Shown: in pieces, positions 16,872-26,960 of the stretch
Layout: every line of letters begins with the position of its first letter
Position numbering within the stretch: the first letter of the stretch is position 1
Assembly (NCBI RefSeq): GCF_001005825.1
Contig: NZ_LBHV01000003.1
Span: 372,001-436,000 of the forward strand
DNA from: Rhizobium sp. LC145
GTDB taxonomy: Bacteria > Pseudomonadota > Alphaproteobacteria > Rhizobiales > Rhizobiaceae
Reading direction: 5' to 3'
Length of the DNA stretch: 64,000 bases
Notes under the pieces: generated by a model
Told to the model about the DNA's origin: nothing
The model's database searches: none
The model's input: the letters and a program-made list of their open reading frames with translations, nothing else
Made by a program: the position numbers and the translations under genes

Positions 16872-19616
16872 GTGACTCAATTCGAAAGATTCTCCCCCCG
16901 GTCTCAAAATGGCGAAGCCTTGAATACCGCCGAGCTCGCCTCGGAGGAGAGCCGTGCCTCGGCCACGCCGATGATGGAGCAGTATATCGAGATCAAGGCG
17001 AACAATCCCGGTTCGCTGCTTTTCTATCGCATGGGCGATTTCTACGAATTGTTCTTCGAAGATGCGGTGGAGGCCTCCCGCGCGCTCGGCATCACGCTGA
17101 CGAAGCGCGGCCAGCATATGGGGCAGGATATTCCCATGTGCGGCGTGCCCGTACATGCGGCGGACGATTATCTCCAGAAGTTGATCGGTCTCGGCTTCCG
17201 CGTCGCGGTCTGCGAGCAGGTGGAAGATCCGGCCGAAGCCAAGAAGCGTGGTTCGAAATCCGTGGTGAAGCGGGATGTCGTGCGCCTCGTCACGCCCGGC
17301 ACGATTACCGAGGAGAAGCTCCTTTCTCCCTCGGAATCGAATTACCTGATGGCGCTTGCCCGCATCCGCGGCGGCTCCGAGCCGCAGTTCGCGCTTGCCT
17401 GGATCGATATTTCCACCGGCGTTTTCCGCCTCGCTGAAACCGATCCGTCGCGGCTGCTCGCCGATATCCTGCGCATCGATCCGCGCGAACTCGTCGTTGC
17501 GGACACGATCTTCCATGATGCGGAACTCAAGCCTGTTTTCGATGTGCTGGGCAGGGTGGCCGTGCCGCAGCCGGCGGTCCTGTTCGATAGCGCCAGTGCG
17601 GAAGGCCGCATAACGCGCTATTTCGGCGTCGGTACGCTGGATGGCTTCGGCACCTTCTCGCGCGCCGAGCTTGCAGCCGCTGCGGCCGCGGTCGCCTATG
17701 TCGAGAAGACCCAGATTGCCGAGCGCCCGCCGCTTGGATACCCCGAGCGCGAAAGCGGCGCTTCCACGCTTTTCATCGACCCTGCCACGCGCGGCAATCT
17801 GGAACTCACCCGCACGCTTTCCGGCGATCGCGACGGCACGCTCCTGAAGGCGATCGACCGGACGGTGACCGGGGGAGGCGCGCGGCTTCTTGCGGAGCGG
17901 CTGATGTCGCCGCTCACCGATCCGGATCGCATCAACCGTCGGCTCGATTCCATCTCCTTCCTGCTCGATGAGCCCTCGCTGTGTTCGGAACTTCGCGCTG
18001 CGCTGAAGCATGTGCCGGATATGCCGCGCGCACTCTCCCGCTTGGCGCTCGATCGTGGCGGCCCGCGGGATCTCGGTTCCATCCTTCAGGGCCTTGAAGC
18101 CGCGCGCAGCGTCGCGGCGTTTCTTTCCCGCGCCATGCTGCCGGAAGAGCTAGGCGATGCACTGGCGGATCTGAAAGCCCTGCCGCTTTCTTTGGAAACC
18201 ATGCTCGGCAGCATGTTGGCGCAGGACCTACCGCTTCTGAAACGCGACGGCGGTTTCCTGGCGGAAGGCGCCCATTCGGAACTGGACGAAGTAAGGGCGC
18301 TGCGCGATCAGTCCCGCAAGGTGATCGCCGGCCTGCAGCTTCAATATGCCGAGGAGACCGGCATCAAGTCGCTGAAGATCAAGCACAACAACGTGCTCGG
18401 CTATTTCATCGAGGTCACCGCCGGCAATTCGGGCACGATGACGGATACGCCGGAAGGAAAGGCGCGCTTTATCCATCGCCAGACCATGGCGAACGCCATG
18501 CGCTTCACCACCACCGAACTTGCAGATCTCGAAAGCCGCATCGCCAACGCCGCCGACCGGGCGCTGACGATCGAGCTGGAAGCCTTCGAGAAGATGGTTG
18601 CGGCAGTCACCTCCGAGGCCGAGGCGATCAAGGCGGGTGCCCGCGCGCTCGCTGTCATCGATGTGGTGGCCGGTCTTGCCATGCTCGCCGAGGAATGGAA
18701 CTACCGCCGGCCCGTGGTGGATGCTTCACGCATGTTCGCCATTGAAGGCGGCCGCCATCCGGTGGTCGAACAGGCGCTCCGCCGCCAGTCCTCCGGCCCC
18801 TTCATCGCAAACGATTGCGATCTCTCGCCCAATGGTACGGGCGATTTCGGTGCCCTCTGGCTGCTCACCGGTCCGAACATGGGCGGTAAGTCGACCTTCC
18901 TGCGTCAGAACGCGCTGATCGCCATCCTCGCGCAGATGGGCTCTTTCGTGCCGGCGGCGTCCGCCCATATCGGCATCGTCGATCGGCTCTTTTCGCGCGT
19001 CGGCGCATCCGACGATCTCGCCCGCGGTCGCTCCACCTTCATGGTCGAGATGGTCGAGACGGCGGCAATCCTCAATCAGGCGACCGACCGCTCGCTGGTC
19101 ATTCTGGATGAGATCGGGCGCGGCACGGCCACTTTCGACGGCCTGTCGATCGCCTGGGCGGCGGTCGAGCACCTGCATGAGGCCAACCAGTGCCGCGGCC
19201 TCTTCGCCACCCATTTCCATGAGCTGACCGTGCTTTCCGAAAAGCTCGGCCGGCTTTCCAACGCCACCATGCGGGTAAAGGAATGGGATGGCGAGGTGAT
19301 CTTCCTTCACGAGGTCGGGCCGGGTGCGGCCGACCGCTCCTACGGTATCCAGGTCGCCCGTCTCGCCGGCCTTCCCGATAGCGTCGTGGCCCGCGCCCGC
19401 GATGTACTGACGAAACTGGAGGATTCCGATCGCAAGAACCCGGCGAGCCAGTTGATCGACGATCTGCCGCTCTTCCAGGTCGCCGTCCGCCGCGAGGAGG
19501 TCAAGCGCGCAGGCCCCTCCAAGGTCGAGGAGGCCCTGAAAGCCCTCAACCCGGACGACATGACGCCGCGTGACGCTCTGGACGCGCTTTATGCGCTGAA
19601 AAAGGAGCTTCAGTAG
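16872..19616 (+). CDS. mutS: DNA mismatch repair protein MutS
   Basis: MutS recognises mismatches and starts MutL-dependent repair. The mismatch-binding motif [15 protein letters not shown] is near the N-terminus. The lever and clamp domains follow, then the ATPase with Walker [13 protein letters not shown], Walker [17 protein letters not shown] and the helix-turn-helix C-terminus. The start is uncertain: GTG at 16872 gives 914 residues, TTG at 16920 gives 898, and the ATG at 16971 would begin at the core motif itself. None has a clear Shine-Dalgarno. Much longer in-frame extension upstream runs antisense through tme and is not real. Sequence of the core is complete. Confidence 0.93.
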   Translation: MTQFERFSPRSQNGEALNTAELASEESRASATPMMEQYIEIKANNPGSLLFYRMGDFYELFFEDAVEASRALGITLTKRGQHMGQDIPMCGVPVHAADDYLQKLIGLGFRVAVCEQVEDPAEAKKRGSKSVVKRDVVRLVTPGTITEEKLLSPSESNYLMALARIRGGSEPQFALAWIDISTGVFRLAETDPSRLLADILRIDPRELVVADTIFHDAELKPVFDVLGRVAVPQPAVLFDSASAEGRITRYFGVGTLDGFGTFSRAELAAAAAAVAYVEKTQIAERPPLGYPERESGASTLFIDPATRGNLELTRTLSGDRDGTLLKAIDRTVTGGGARLLAERLMSPLTDPDRINRRLDSISFLLDEPSLCSELRAALKHVPDMPRALSRLALDRGGPRDLGSILQGLEAARSVAAFLSRAMLPEELGDALADLKALPLSLETMLGSMLAQDLPLLKRDGGFLAEGAHSELDEVRALRDQSRKVIAGLQLQYAEETGIKSLKIKHNNVLGYFIEVTAGNSGTMTDTPEGKARFIHRQTMANAMRFTTTELADLESRIANAADRALTIELEAFEKMVAAVTSEAEAIKAGARALAVIDVVAGLAMLAEEWNYRRPVVDASRMFAIEGGRHPVVEQALRRQSSGPFIANDCDLSPNGTGDFGALWLLTGPNMGGKSTFLRQNALIAILAQMGSFVPAASAHIGIVDRLFSRVGASDDLARGRSTFMVEMVETAAILNQATDRSLVILDEIGRGTATFDGLSIAWAAVEHLHEANQCRGLFATHFHELTVLSEKLGRLSNATMRVKEWDGEVIFLHEVGPGAADRSYGIQVARLAGLPDSVVARARDVLTKLEDSDRKNPASQLIDDLPLFQVAVRREEVKRAGPSKVEEALKALNPDDMTPRDALDALYALKKELQ

Positions 19617-19621
19617 GTCCT

Positions 19622-19640
19622 ATTGGCATAATATGCCAAT
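19622..19640. promoter_or_regulatory. Palindromic operator of the ParDE module
   Basis: ATTGGCATAATATGCCAAT is a perfect inverted repeat with 9-base arms and one central base. It lies 37 bases upstream of the parD-like ATG, directly after the mutS stop. ParD-type antitoxins autorepress at such palindromes, so this is the likely operator; a TATGATAATT-like AT-rich stretch beside it may be the -10 region. Confidence 0.65.
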
Positions 19641-19677
19641 AATGATAATTTTGTCGCGGCAGTTAGGAATTACCACA

Positions 19678-19971
19678 ATGCCGACACGTAACGTTGTACT
19701 GACCGGACATCACGAAGAGATCATCGAGAGGCTCGTCACTTCGGGCCGCTATCAGAATGCCAGCGAGGTTCTACGTGAGGGGTTGCGTCTGATCGAGCAA
19801 CGCGAAGATCGCGAGGCAGCCAAGCTGGCGGCATTGCAGGAAGCGGCGCGAGTTGGCTTTAGCGATCTGGATGAAGGCCGTTTCGTCAATATCACGGATG
19901 ATGGACTGGAAGATTTTATCGCCGGTCTTGGCCGTGATGCCGAGGCCCGGGTGCGCAAGACCAATCCCTGA
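19678..19971 (+). CDS. parD: ParD-family (ribbon-helix-helix) antitoxin
   Basis: The 97-residue product has an N-terminal ribbon-helix-helix (RNVVLTGHHEEIIERLVTSG, then NASEVLREGLRLIEQRE), which binds DNA as a dimer, and an acidic C-terminal half that would wrap the toxin. YQNASEVLREGLRL is the hallmark of ParD/CopG-like antitoxins. The ATG at 19678 begins the family domain; upstream in-frame ATG (19633) lies within the palindrome region. The toxin gene begins 5 bases after its stop. The pair sits between mutS and a membrane AraC gene, and probably arrived by transfer. Confidence 0.9.
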   Translation: MPTRNVVLTGHHEEIIERLVTSGRYQNASEVLREGLRLIEQREDREAAKLAALQEAARVGFSDLDEGRFVNITDDGLEDFIAGLGRDAEARVRKTNP

Positions 19972-19976
19972 AGCCA

Positions 19977-20345
19977 ATGGCCGATTTCCGTCTCTCCGCA
20001 GTGGCAGAAGCTGATCTTGTCGAGCTTCTGGCTTGGACACAGGAGCGCTTCGGCACCCAGGCCCGGTTACGTTACGAGCGATTGCTGGTGGTGGCGTTGC
20101 ACGACATCGCCGTAGAGCCACAACGGCCGGGAAGCACTCTCCGTCCGGAGTTGGGCGAAGATATCCGCAGCTATCATCTTCGCCATAGCCGTGATCGGGC
20201 GCGTAATGAAAGCGGTGTGGTCCGCCGCCCGCGGCATCTCCTGCTTTATCGCATCGCTCACCCTGGTCTGGTCGGTGTGGGACGCGTGCTCCATGATGCC
20301 ATGGAAATCGAACGGCATCTGCCAACTGACTACGGCGGGGAATGA
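19977..20345 (+). CDS. parE: ParE-family toxin (RelE/ParE fold)
   Basis: The 122-residue product has the ParE/RelE layout: FRLSAVAEADLVELLAWTQERFG, a helical hairpin, and LLYRIAHPGLVGVGRVLHDAMEIERHLP, where ParE proteins carry the conserved IxRVLHxxxD-like ending. ParE toxins poison DNA gyrase, while RelE relatives cleave mRNA; this ending favours ParE. It starts 5 bases after parD, so the two are co-translated. The central part (about residues 65-85) is somewhat longer than usual. No frameshift or stop is seen, so the toxin looks intact. Confidence 0.88.
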   Translation: MADFRLSAVAEADLVELLAWTQERFGTQARLRYERLLVVALHDIAVEPQRPGSTLRPELGEDIRSYHLRHSRDRARNESGVVRRPRHLLLYRIAHPGLVGVGRVLHDAMEIERHLPTDYGGE

Positions 20346-20430
20346 CGACGCCCGCTTGAGCGCCCGTCGATCCGTGCCTTTTACCCGCAGACGTGATAAA
20401 GGCCGTACTCGAATTTAATCAGGTGTCAGC

Positions 20431-21459
20431 TTGCTCTCCGTCCCGCTGCCGTTTCTTGCCGGCCTTGTCTTCGCGCTGACGCTCTATCGCAGCCTGAAGG
20501 GCGTCGAGACACCCGGCTCCCGGCGGTATTTCCACGCCTTCCTCATCCTCTATGCCTTGCAGGGTATCGGCATCGGCCTGCGCTTCGGCTACGGCGTCAG
20601 CCAGCTCATCCCTTTCCTGCCGATCTCGGCCGCGGCCATGCCGCCGCTCGCCTTTCTTGCCTTTCGCGGCCTGACGGCGAAACCCTTGATAAAGCCCTGG
20701 CTTCACCTGTTGCCGCCGCTGGTCGTCGCCCTCGCCGTCGCCTTCTTCCGCGATCTGGTCGATCTGCTGCTGCTCCTGATCTTCCTGTCCTATGGCTTGG
20801 CTCTCTGGCGCCTGACGATGAGCGATGGAGACGAGGTGATGGCGGAAACCTCGCTGCAGCGCATGCGTCCGGCACTTCGCGCCGCTCGGCTGACGGCCTG
20901 CCTGATGCTCTTCTTTGCCTTCAGCGATGCGGCACTCGCGCTCTACACCAGTCTCTATGGTCCGAACGATGTGCCGCTCGCGGTCGGGATCATGAACCTC
21001 GCGGCGATCTTCGCCGTATTGGCCTATTATTTCGCGCCGGATATTCCGCCTGCAGACGTGGCCGAAAGGCCCGTCTTGCGGGCAACCGGGGAGGATCGCG
21101 CAATCCTCGCCAAGGTGGAAGGTGCGCTCGACCGCGATGCGCTCTACCGGAACGAGGATCTGAGCCTCGCCAAACTCGCCCGCCGGGCGGGCGTTCCCGC
21201 CCGCGATCTATCGGCCGCCGTCAACCGCGCCACCGGCCTTAACGTTTCGCAATTCGTCAACAACCGGCGGATCGCCGAGGCTTGCCGGCTTCTGAAGGAT
21301 ACGGAAAAGCCCTTGATGGAAGTGATGTTCGAGGCGGGTTTTGGCACCAAATCCAATTTCAACCGCGAGTTCCGCCGCGTGACGGGTGCGAGCCCCTCGC
21401 AATATCGCGCGCGGATGAAGGCTGAAGGCGGCGTTTCGGGAAAGGGCGCAAAGCCTTGA
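20431..21459 (+). CDS. Membrane-anchored AraC-family transcriptional regulator
   Basis: The 342-residue product has about seven transmembrane helices in its first 205 residues, then an AraC HTH pair at about 228-335 (LSLAKLARRAGVPARDLSAAVN, VMFEAGFGTKSNFNREFRRVTG, given in pieces). The membrane half takes the place of a sugar-binding cupin, so it may sense a membrane or extracellular cue and bind DNA from the membrane. The start appears to be TTG at 20431: an in-frame stop lies 12 bases upstream and no ATG precedes the first helix. It is between parE and glnD; no target operon is adjacent. Ligand unknown. Confidence 0.85.
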   Translation: MLSVPLPFLAGLVFALTLYRSLKGVETPGSRRYFHAFLILYALQGIGIGLRFGYGVSQLIPFLPISAAAMPPLAFLAFRGLTAKPLIKPWLHLLPPLVVALAVAFFRDLVDLLLLLIFLSYGLALWRLTMSDGDEVMAETSLQRMRPALRAARLTACLMLFFAFSDAALALYTSLYGPNDVPLAVGIMNLAAIFAVLAYYFAPDIPPADVAERPVLRATGEDRAILAKVEGALDRDALYRNEDLSLAKLARRAGVPARDLSAAVNRATGLNVSQFVNNRRIAEACRLLKDTEKPLMEVMFEAGFGTKSNFNREFRRVTGASPSQYRARMKAEGGVSGKGAKP

Positions 21460-21567
21460 CCTTGACGCGCCGTGGAGCCAACTTTGAAACATCGGGGTTG
21501 ATATTTCTTGGCCAGTTTGCCCAAAAGGACTATAGCCTCCCAGGCGGCCCGGCATCGACAGGATAAC

Positions 21568-24387
21568 ATGGCCAGAGACGATATCGATTTTTCCGAACTC
21601 CTCGATGTGGAGCGGCTGAGCGCCGAATGCCGGCGGGTCGCCGAAGGCAAGGATCGCCCGCTTCTCGAGCTGCGCTCCGCACTTCTGCCGCTGCTGAAAA
21701 AGGCAAGCGCCGAAGGCCGCGCGAAGGCCCGCGAGCTTCTCGCCAAGGATGGCAGCGGCCTCAATTGCGCCCAGCGCATCTCATGGCTTCAGGATCAGCT
21801 GATCCGCGTCTTGCACGAGGTGATCGCCGAAAGCATCTACAAGGATGCGAACCGCATCGCGATCGCCGCGGTCGGCGGTTACGGCCGCGATACGCTCGCG
21901 CCGGGTTCGGATATCGATCTTCTCTTCCTGCTTCCGGAGAAGAATTCCGAGGACATGCGCAAGGCCGTGGAATTCCTGCTCTATCTCCTGTGGGACATGG
22001 GCCTCAAGGTTGGCCACGCGACCCGCACGGTGGAGGAATGTATCCGCCTGTCGAAGACGGACATGACCATCCGCACGGCGATCCTGGAAACGCGCTATAT
22101 CTGCGGTGCCGAGCCGCTGGTGAGCGAGTTGGAGACCCGTTTCGACAGGGAGATCGTTGCCGATACCGGGCCGGAATTCATCGCCGCCAAGCTTGCCGAG
22201 CGCGACCAGCGCCACCAGAAGGCCGGCGATACCCGCTACTTGGTCGAGCCGAACGTCAAGGAGGGCAAGGGAGGCCTGCGCGACCTCCACACGCTCTTCT
22301 GGATTGCCAAATATTATTACCGCGTCCGCGATACGGCCGAGCTCGTCAAGCTCGGCGTCCTCTCACGGCATGAATTGCGTCTTTTCCTGAAATCCGAGGA
22401 TTTCCTCTGGGCGGTGCGCTGCCACATGCATTTCCTCACCGGAAAGGCGGAGGAGAGGCTGTCCTTCGACATCCAGCGCGAGATCGCCGAAAGCCTGGAT
22501 TATCATACGCGCCCAGGCCTTTCCGCGGTCGAGCGCTTCATGAAGCATTACTTCCTCGTCGCCAAGGATGTGGGGGATCTCACCCGCATCTTCTGTGCTG
22601 CGCTCGAAGATCAGCAGGCCAAGGCTGCGCCCGGCATCAAGCGGGTCATCTCCCGCTTCACCAAAAGGGTACGCAAGATCCCCGGCACGGTGGATTTCGT
22701 CGAGGACCGCGGCCGCATCACGCTCGCCGATCGCGATGTCTTCAAGCGCGATCCGGTCAATCTCATCCGCTTCTTCCATGTCGCCGATATCAACGGCCTG
22801 GAACTGCATCCCGATGCGTTGAAGCAGATGACGCGCTCGCTTTCCTTGATCGACCACGCTCTGCGTGAGAACGAGGAGGCGAACCGGCTCTTCCTGGCGA
22901 TCCTCACATCCAGGCGCGATCCGGCGCTGATGCTGAGGCGCATGAACGAGGCCGGCGTGCTCGGCCGCTTCATCCCGGAGTTCGGCAAGGTCGTCGCGAT
23001 GATGCAGTTCAACATGTATCATCACTATACCGTCGATGAGCACCTGATCCGCTCGGTCGAAGCGCTTTCGGAGGTGGACAAGGGCGAGGCCGCCGATATC
23101 CATCCGCTCGCCAACAAGGTCATGCCCGGCATCGAGGAGCGCGAGGCGCTCTATGTCGCCGTCCTGCTGCATGATGTCGCCAAGGGCCGCCAGGAGGATC
23201 ATTCGATCGCCGGCGCCCGCATCGCCCGCAAGCTCTGCCCGCGCCTCGGCCTCAGCCCGAAGCAGACGGAGCTGGTCGTCTGGCTGATCGAGGAGCACCT
23301 CGTGATGTCGATGACCGCCCAGACCCGCGACCTTCACGACCGCAAGACCATCACCGATTTCGCCGAGAAGGTGCAGTCGATGGACCGGCTGAAGCTTCTC
23401 CTGATCCTGACGATCTGCGATATCCGCGCCGTCGGCCCCGGCGTCTGGAACGGCTGGAAGGGGCAGTTGCTGCGCACGCTCTACTATGAGACCGAACTCC
23501 TCTTGACCGGAGGCTTCTCCGAGGCCTCCTCCCGCAAGGAGCGGGCGAAGGAGGCGGAGGCCGCGCTCTTCGAGGCGCTGGCCGACTGGAGCCAGAAGGA
23601 CCGCCGCACCTATGCGAGGCTCCACTACCAACCCTATCTGCTCTCGGTGCCGCTGGAGGATCAGGTCCGTCACGCGCATTTCATCCGTGAGGCGGACAAG
23701 GCCGGCAAGGCGCTCGTCTCCATGGTGCGCACCCATTCCTTCCATGCCATCACCGAGATCACCGTGCTCGCGCCGGACCATCCGCGGCTTCTGTCCGTCA
23801 TCGCCGGTGCCTGTGCCGCGGCCGGCGCCAATATCGCTGACGCGCAGATCTTCACGACCACCGATGGCCGCGCGCTCGATACCATCCTCATCAACCGGGA
23901 ATTTCCGGTGGACGAGGACGAGCTGCGCCGCGCCGCCACCATCGGCCGCATGATCGAGGACGTGCTTTCGGGCAGGAAGCGCCTGCCGGAAGTCATCGCC
24001 ACGCGCGCCAAGGCCAAGAAGCGCAACAAGACCTTTACGATCCCGCCCTCGGTCATCATCTCCAACGGGCTGTCGAACAAGTTCACCGTCATCGATGTGG
24101 AATGCCTCGACCGCACCGGCCTGCTTGCGGATATCACCGCGGTTCTCGCCGATCTCTCGCTCGATATCCATTCGGCCCGCATCACCACCTTCGGGGAGAA
24201 GGTGATCGACACGTTCTACGTGACCGATCTCGTCGGCCACAAGGTCACCAACGAGAACCGCCAGGGCAACATCGTCGCCCGGCTGAAGGCGGTGATGACC
24301 GACGAGGACGAGCCGAAGAGCGTTGCACCCGCCGAAGCAGCACCTCCCCCTTCCGCTCAGCCCCGCAAGACCAGGGCCAGCGCGTGA
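21568..24387 (+). CDS. glnD: Bifunctional uridylyltransferase / uridylyl-removing enzyme GlnD
   Basis: GlnD senses glutamine and modifies PII proteins (GlnB, GlnK), setting the nitrogen state upstream of NtrBC. The 939-residue product has the nucleotidyltransferase motif [19 protein letters not shown] (about 102-120), an HD domain with [15 protein letters not shown] (near 535) and two C-terminal ACT domains (from about 745 and 850). All active-site residues of the transferase and HD motifs are present. The ATG at 21568 follows AGGATAA; an upstream TTG is less likely. A proline- and alanine-rich tail closes the protein just before a RIME-like repeat. Confidence 0.96.
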   Translation: MARDDIDFSELLDVERLSAECRRVAEGKDRPLLELRSALLPLLKKASAEGRAKARELLAKDGSGLNCAQRISWLQDQLIRVLHEVIAESIYKDANRIAIAAVGGYGRDTLAPGSDIDLLFLLPEKNSEDMRKAVEFLLYLLWDMGLKVGHATRTVEECIRLSKTDMTIRTAILETRYICGAEPLVSELETRFDREIVADTGPEFIAAKLAERDQRHQKAGDTRYLVEPNVKEGKGGLRDLHTLFWIAKYYYRVRDTAELVKLGVLSRHELRLFLKSEDFLWAVRCHMHFLTGKAEERLSFDIQREIAESLDYHTRPGLSAVERFMKHYFLVAKDVGDLTRIFCAALEDQQAKAAPGIKRVISRFTKRVRKIPGTVDFVEDRGRITLADRDVFKRDPVNLIRFFHVADINGLELHPDALKQMTRSLSLIDHALRENEEANRLFLAILTSRRDPALMLRRMNEAGVLGRFIPEFGKVVAMMQFNMYHHYTVDEHLIRSVEALSEVDKGEAADIHPLANKVMPGIEEREALYVAVLLHDVAKGRQEDHSIAGARIARKLCPRLGLSPKQTELVVWLIEEHLVMSMTAQTRDLHDRKTITDFAEKVQSMDRLKLLLILTICDIRAVGPGVWNGWKGQLLRTLYYETELLLTGGFSEASSRKERAKEAEAALFEALADWSQKDRRTYARLHYQPYLLSVPLEDQVRHAHFIREADKAGKALVSMVRTHSFHAITEITVLAPDHPRLLSVIAGACAAAGANIADAQIFTTTDGRALDTILINREFPVDEDELRRAATIGRMIEDVLSGRKRLPEVIATRAKAKKRNKTFTIPPSVIISNGLSNKFTVIDVECLDRTGLLADITAVLADLSLDIHSARITTFGEKVIDTFYVTDLVGHKVTNENRQGNIVARLKAVMTDEDEPKSVAPAEAAPPPSAQPRKTRASA

Positions 24388-24419
24388 ACTCCCGCCCGAT
24401 GAGCCGTGCTCGCATCATG

Positions 24420-24548
24420 CCCCTCATCCCCCTGCCGGGACCTTCTCCCCGCTTGCGGGGAGAAGGGGTGTGCCGCGCCGTCTCCGGTCCCCCTCGCCCC
24501 GTTTACGGGGAGAGGGTGCGCCGAGCGAAGCGGAGGCGGGGTGAGGGG
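24420..24548. repeat. RIME-like double-palindrome intergenic repeat
   Basis: This 129-base element holds two strong hairpins: a perfect 12-base-arm palindrome (24441-24466, CCTTCTCCCCGC with its complement) and a second with one mismatch (24491-24516). Outer inverted ends CCCCTCATCCCC (24420-24431) and GGGGTGAGGGG (24538-24548) enclose both. The plan matches the rhizobial intergenic mosaic element RIME1. It fills most of the 190 bases between glnD and murJ and could separate or terminate their transcripts. Identification is by memory of the structure, not by alignment. Confidence 0.75.
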
Positions 24549-24577
24549 CTTCCACGCAATTCAGTGAGCCCCGCCCG

Positions 24578-26158
24578 ATGAGCCTCGTCCGAAAATTCGC
24601 AACCGTCGGCGGCGCCACGCTCGGCAGCCGCATCTTCGGCTTCGCCCGCGAGACGCTGATGGCCGCGGCGCTTGGCACCGGGCCGATGGCGGACGTCTTC
24701 TATGCCGCCTTCCGCTTTCCGAACCTCTTCCGTAGGCTTTTCGCGGAAGGGGCCTTCAACGCCGCCTTCGTGCCGCTCTTCTCCAAGGAGATCGAGGCGA
24801 ACGGCGTGGAAGGCGCAAAGCGCTTTTCGGAAGAGGTCTTCGGCGTCCTCTTTTCCGCGCTGCTCGCCATCACCATCCTGATGGAACTCGCCATGCCCTG
24901 GCTGGTTCAGTGGATCATCGCTCCGGGCTTTGCCGATGATCCGGAAAAGACTTCGATCACCATCCGGCTGGCGGCCGTGATGTTCCCTTATCTCATGTGC
25001 ATGTCGCTGACGGCGATGATGAGCGGCATGCTCAATTCGCTGCATCACTTCTTCGCGGCCGCCATCGCGCCCGTCTTCCTGAACGTGGTGATGATCGCCG
25101 CCCTCTTCTACGCGCTCTGGACGGGCGCCGATCCGCTCTCCACCGCCTGGTATCTTTCCTGGAGCGTGCTCGTCGCCGGCGTCCTTCAGCTCGCCGTCGT
25201 CTATATCGGCGTGCGCCATGCCGGCATCAATATCGGCTTCCGCCTTCCGAAGATGACGCCGAACGTCAAGCGGCTTCTGGTGCTCGCCGTACCGGCGGCG
25301 ATCACCGGCGGCATCACCCAGATCAACCAGATCATCGGCCAGGCGATCGCTTCCGGAAAGGAAGGCGCGATCGCGGCCCTCCAATATGCCGACCGCATAT
25401 ATCAGCTTCCGCTCGGCGTCGTCGGCGTGGCGGTCGGCGTGGTGCTGCTGCCGGAACTGTCGCGCGCCTTGAAGGGCGGCTACAGGCAGGAGGCCGCCAA
25501 TATCCAGAACCGCTCGATCGAGTTCGTGCTGTTCCTTACCCTGCCGGCTGCCGCCGGTCTCTGGGTGCTGTCGGATGCCATCATCCGCGTGCTTTACGAG
25601 CGCGGTGCCTTCTCCGCCGAAAACACCGCCGTCGTCGCCTCCATCCTTGCGATCTACGGCATCGGCCTGCCGGGCTTCGTGCTCATCAAGGCATTGCAGC
25701 CGGGCTTCTATGCCCGCGAGGATACCAGGACGCCGATGCGCTTCACCATCATCTCGGTGGTGGTCAATTCGGGCCTGGCGATCTCGCTCTTCCCGCTGCT
25801 GGCCGAGCGGGGCATCGCCACGGCGGAAGCCGCCGCCGGCTGGATCAACACGATCCTGCTCTTCTCGACGCTCCTCTGGCGGGGCGATCTCAAATGGGAA
25901 TGGGCGCTTGCGAAGCGGACCGCGCTGCTGCTGGTGTCGGCGGGCGTCATGACGGCGGTGCTCATCTACGCGCTGCCTTACGCCTCGCCGTGGCTCGCTC
26001 CGGAAACGTCGCTGCTCTATCAGGTGGCCGCACTTGGCGTGCTTCTGGCGCTGGCCATGGTCGTCTACTTCGCGGTCGCATTCCTTATCGGCGGCGCCGA
26101 TATCGGCATGATCCGCCGAAACTTGAAGCGGAAGGCGAAAAGCCAGCCGGAATCCTAG
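24578..26158 (+). CDS. murJ: Lipid II flippase MurJ (MviN)
   Basis: MurJ flips undecaprenyl-linked peptidoglycan precursor across the inner membrane. The 526-residue product is a MOP-superfamily protein with about 14 predicted helices. It shows the family opening SRIFGFARETLMAAALGTG and the segment FRFPNLFRRLFAEGAFNAAFVPLF. The ATG at 24578 opens MSLVRKFATVGG, the usual rhizobial start. The gene lies after glnD and the RIME-like repeat and converges with an M15-like peptidase gene 13 bases away. No anomalies seen. Confidence 0.95.
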   Translation: MSLVRKFATVGGATLGSRIFGFARETLMAAALGTGPMADVFYAAFRFPNLFRRLFAEGAFNAAFVPLFSKEIEANGVEGAKRFSEEVFGVLFSALLAITILMELAMPWLVQWIIAPGFADDPEKTSITIRLAAVMFPYLMCMSLTAMMSGMLNSLHHFFAAAIAPVFLNVVMIAALFYALWTGADPLSTAWYLSWSVLVAGVLQLAVVYIGVRHAGINIGFRLPKMTPNVKRLLVLAVPAAITGGITQINQIIGQAIASGKEGAIAALQYADRIYQLPLGVVGVAVGVVLLPELSRALKGGYRQEAANIQNRSIEFVLFLTLPAAAGLWVLSDAIIRVLYERGAFSAENTAVVASILAIYGIGLPGFVLIKALQPGFYAREDTRTPMRFTIISVVVNSGLAISLFPLLAERGIATAEAAAGWINTILLFSTLLWRGDLKWEWALAKRTALLLVSAGVMTAVLIYALPYASPWLAPETSLLYQVAALGVLLALAMVVYFAVAFLIGGADIGMIRRNLKRKAKSQPES

Positions 26159-26171
26159 GCTACCTTAGGGC

Positions 26172-26615
26172 TTAAGACCGTCTTCCGCGCTTGCCGCAAT
26201 GGGCCCAGCGCCGCTTCGGACCGATATCGACATGCACGATGCCATTGCAGTATCGGCCGATCCCGCCAACCCCCGGCGCGCTCGCTGCGGCCGCAAGGAT
26301 CTTCCGCTCGGAAACCCCCGGCACGCGTATATCGGCCGCGTAACAGTGGCTGTGCTGGGACCGGCCTGAACGCGGTCTGTGTCCCGAGGTCACGACCGGT
26401 TTCTTGCCGGTCTGCACGGCGATATGGGCGAGGATCGCCCTCAGCTTGGTTGGAAAACAGCTCGCGCGAACGCTGACCCGCTGCAGGGTATAGGCGGCGG
26501 AATAATCGTGTTTGAACAGATTTCCGCGACGTTTCTGACTGCTCTGCGCATCGGCAGCCGCGGCAAATGAGAATGTCACCAGGCTGGCAAGCGCGACAAG
26601 AAAAAAGCTGCGCAT
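26172..26615 (-). CDS. Secreted M15-like (D-Ala-D-Ala carboxypeptidase fold) protein
   Basis: The 147-residue product has a signal peptide (MRSFFLVALASLVTFSFAAAADA) and a peptidase M15A-type C-terminal domain. The zinc-site pattern SxHxxGxAxDI is present as SQHSHCYAADI, with cysteine where glycine is usual, and the third ligand appears in IVHVDIG. TSGHRPRSG matches the substrate loop. All ligand positions are retained, so activity is possible. It converges with murJ, which suits a peptidoglycan role, but adjacency alone is weak. The ATG at 26615 gives a clean signal peptide; longer readings add an unlikely extension. Confidence 0.78.
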   Translation of the reverse strand: MRSFFLVALASLVTFSFAAAADAQSSQKRRGNLFKHDYSAAYTLQRVSVRASCFPTKLRAILAHIAVQTGKKPVVTSGHRPRSGRSQHSHCYAADIRVPGVSERKILAAAASAPGVGGIGRYCNGIVHVDIGPKRRWAHCGKRGRRS

Positions 26616-26817
26616 GGGTATCCCCCGAGTAGCGCCTGACCTCATGACAGGCGGACTTGGCTTGGCGGGGCATTTCATTCCAAAAAGTGGCGCTATTAAG
26701 GAGATATTTGCTATAATTTAAGGTAAATGCTGCCGCATAGGTTAAATGGGGTTAACCATTACCGCTTTTGGCTGAGTGAAGCGGTTTGCTCCTACCTCTT
26801 TTGGTGGACAACCTACT

Positions 26818-26870
26818 CCCGTCATTCCTGTGCTTGTCACAGGAATCCAGCCGCCGTGCGTCTGCACGGC
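26818..26870. repeat. REP-like double hairpin, left flank of the GIY-YIG gene
   Basis: Two adjacent palindromes: ATTCCTGTG-CTTGT-CACAGGAAT (26824-26846) and GCCGTGC-GTCT-GCACGGC (26853-26870). The outer part, from 26819 to 26850, is an inverted copy of 27287-27318 with only two or three differences. The outer edge reads CGTC, matched by GACG at the other end. The rest of 26616-26960 holds no gene I can support; it contains a further hairpin near 26762-26783. Confidence 0.8.
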
Positions 26871-26960
26871 GAGAGGATTCTTTGAGTCACGAGGCTTCTG
26901 CCAGATGGAAACATGTGATAAACCTTTGCGTGTATGTCTCCGTTATGCAATCATCACCTC

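Noticed and set aside
22363..24240. 625-codon minus-strand frame opposite glnD
   Set aside because: Antisense shadow of the GlnD HD and ACT region; no domain motifs.
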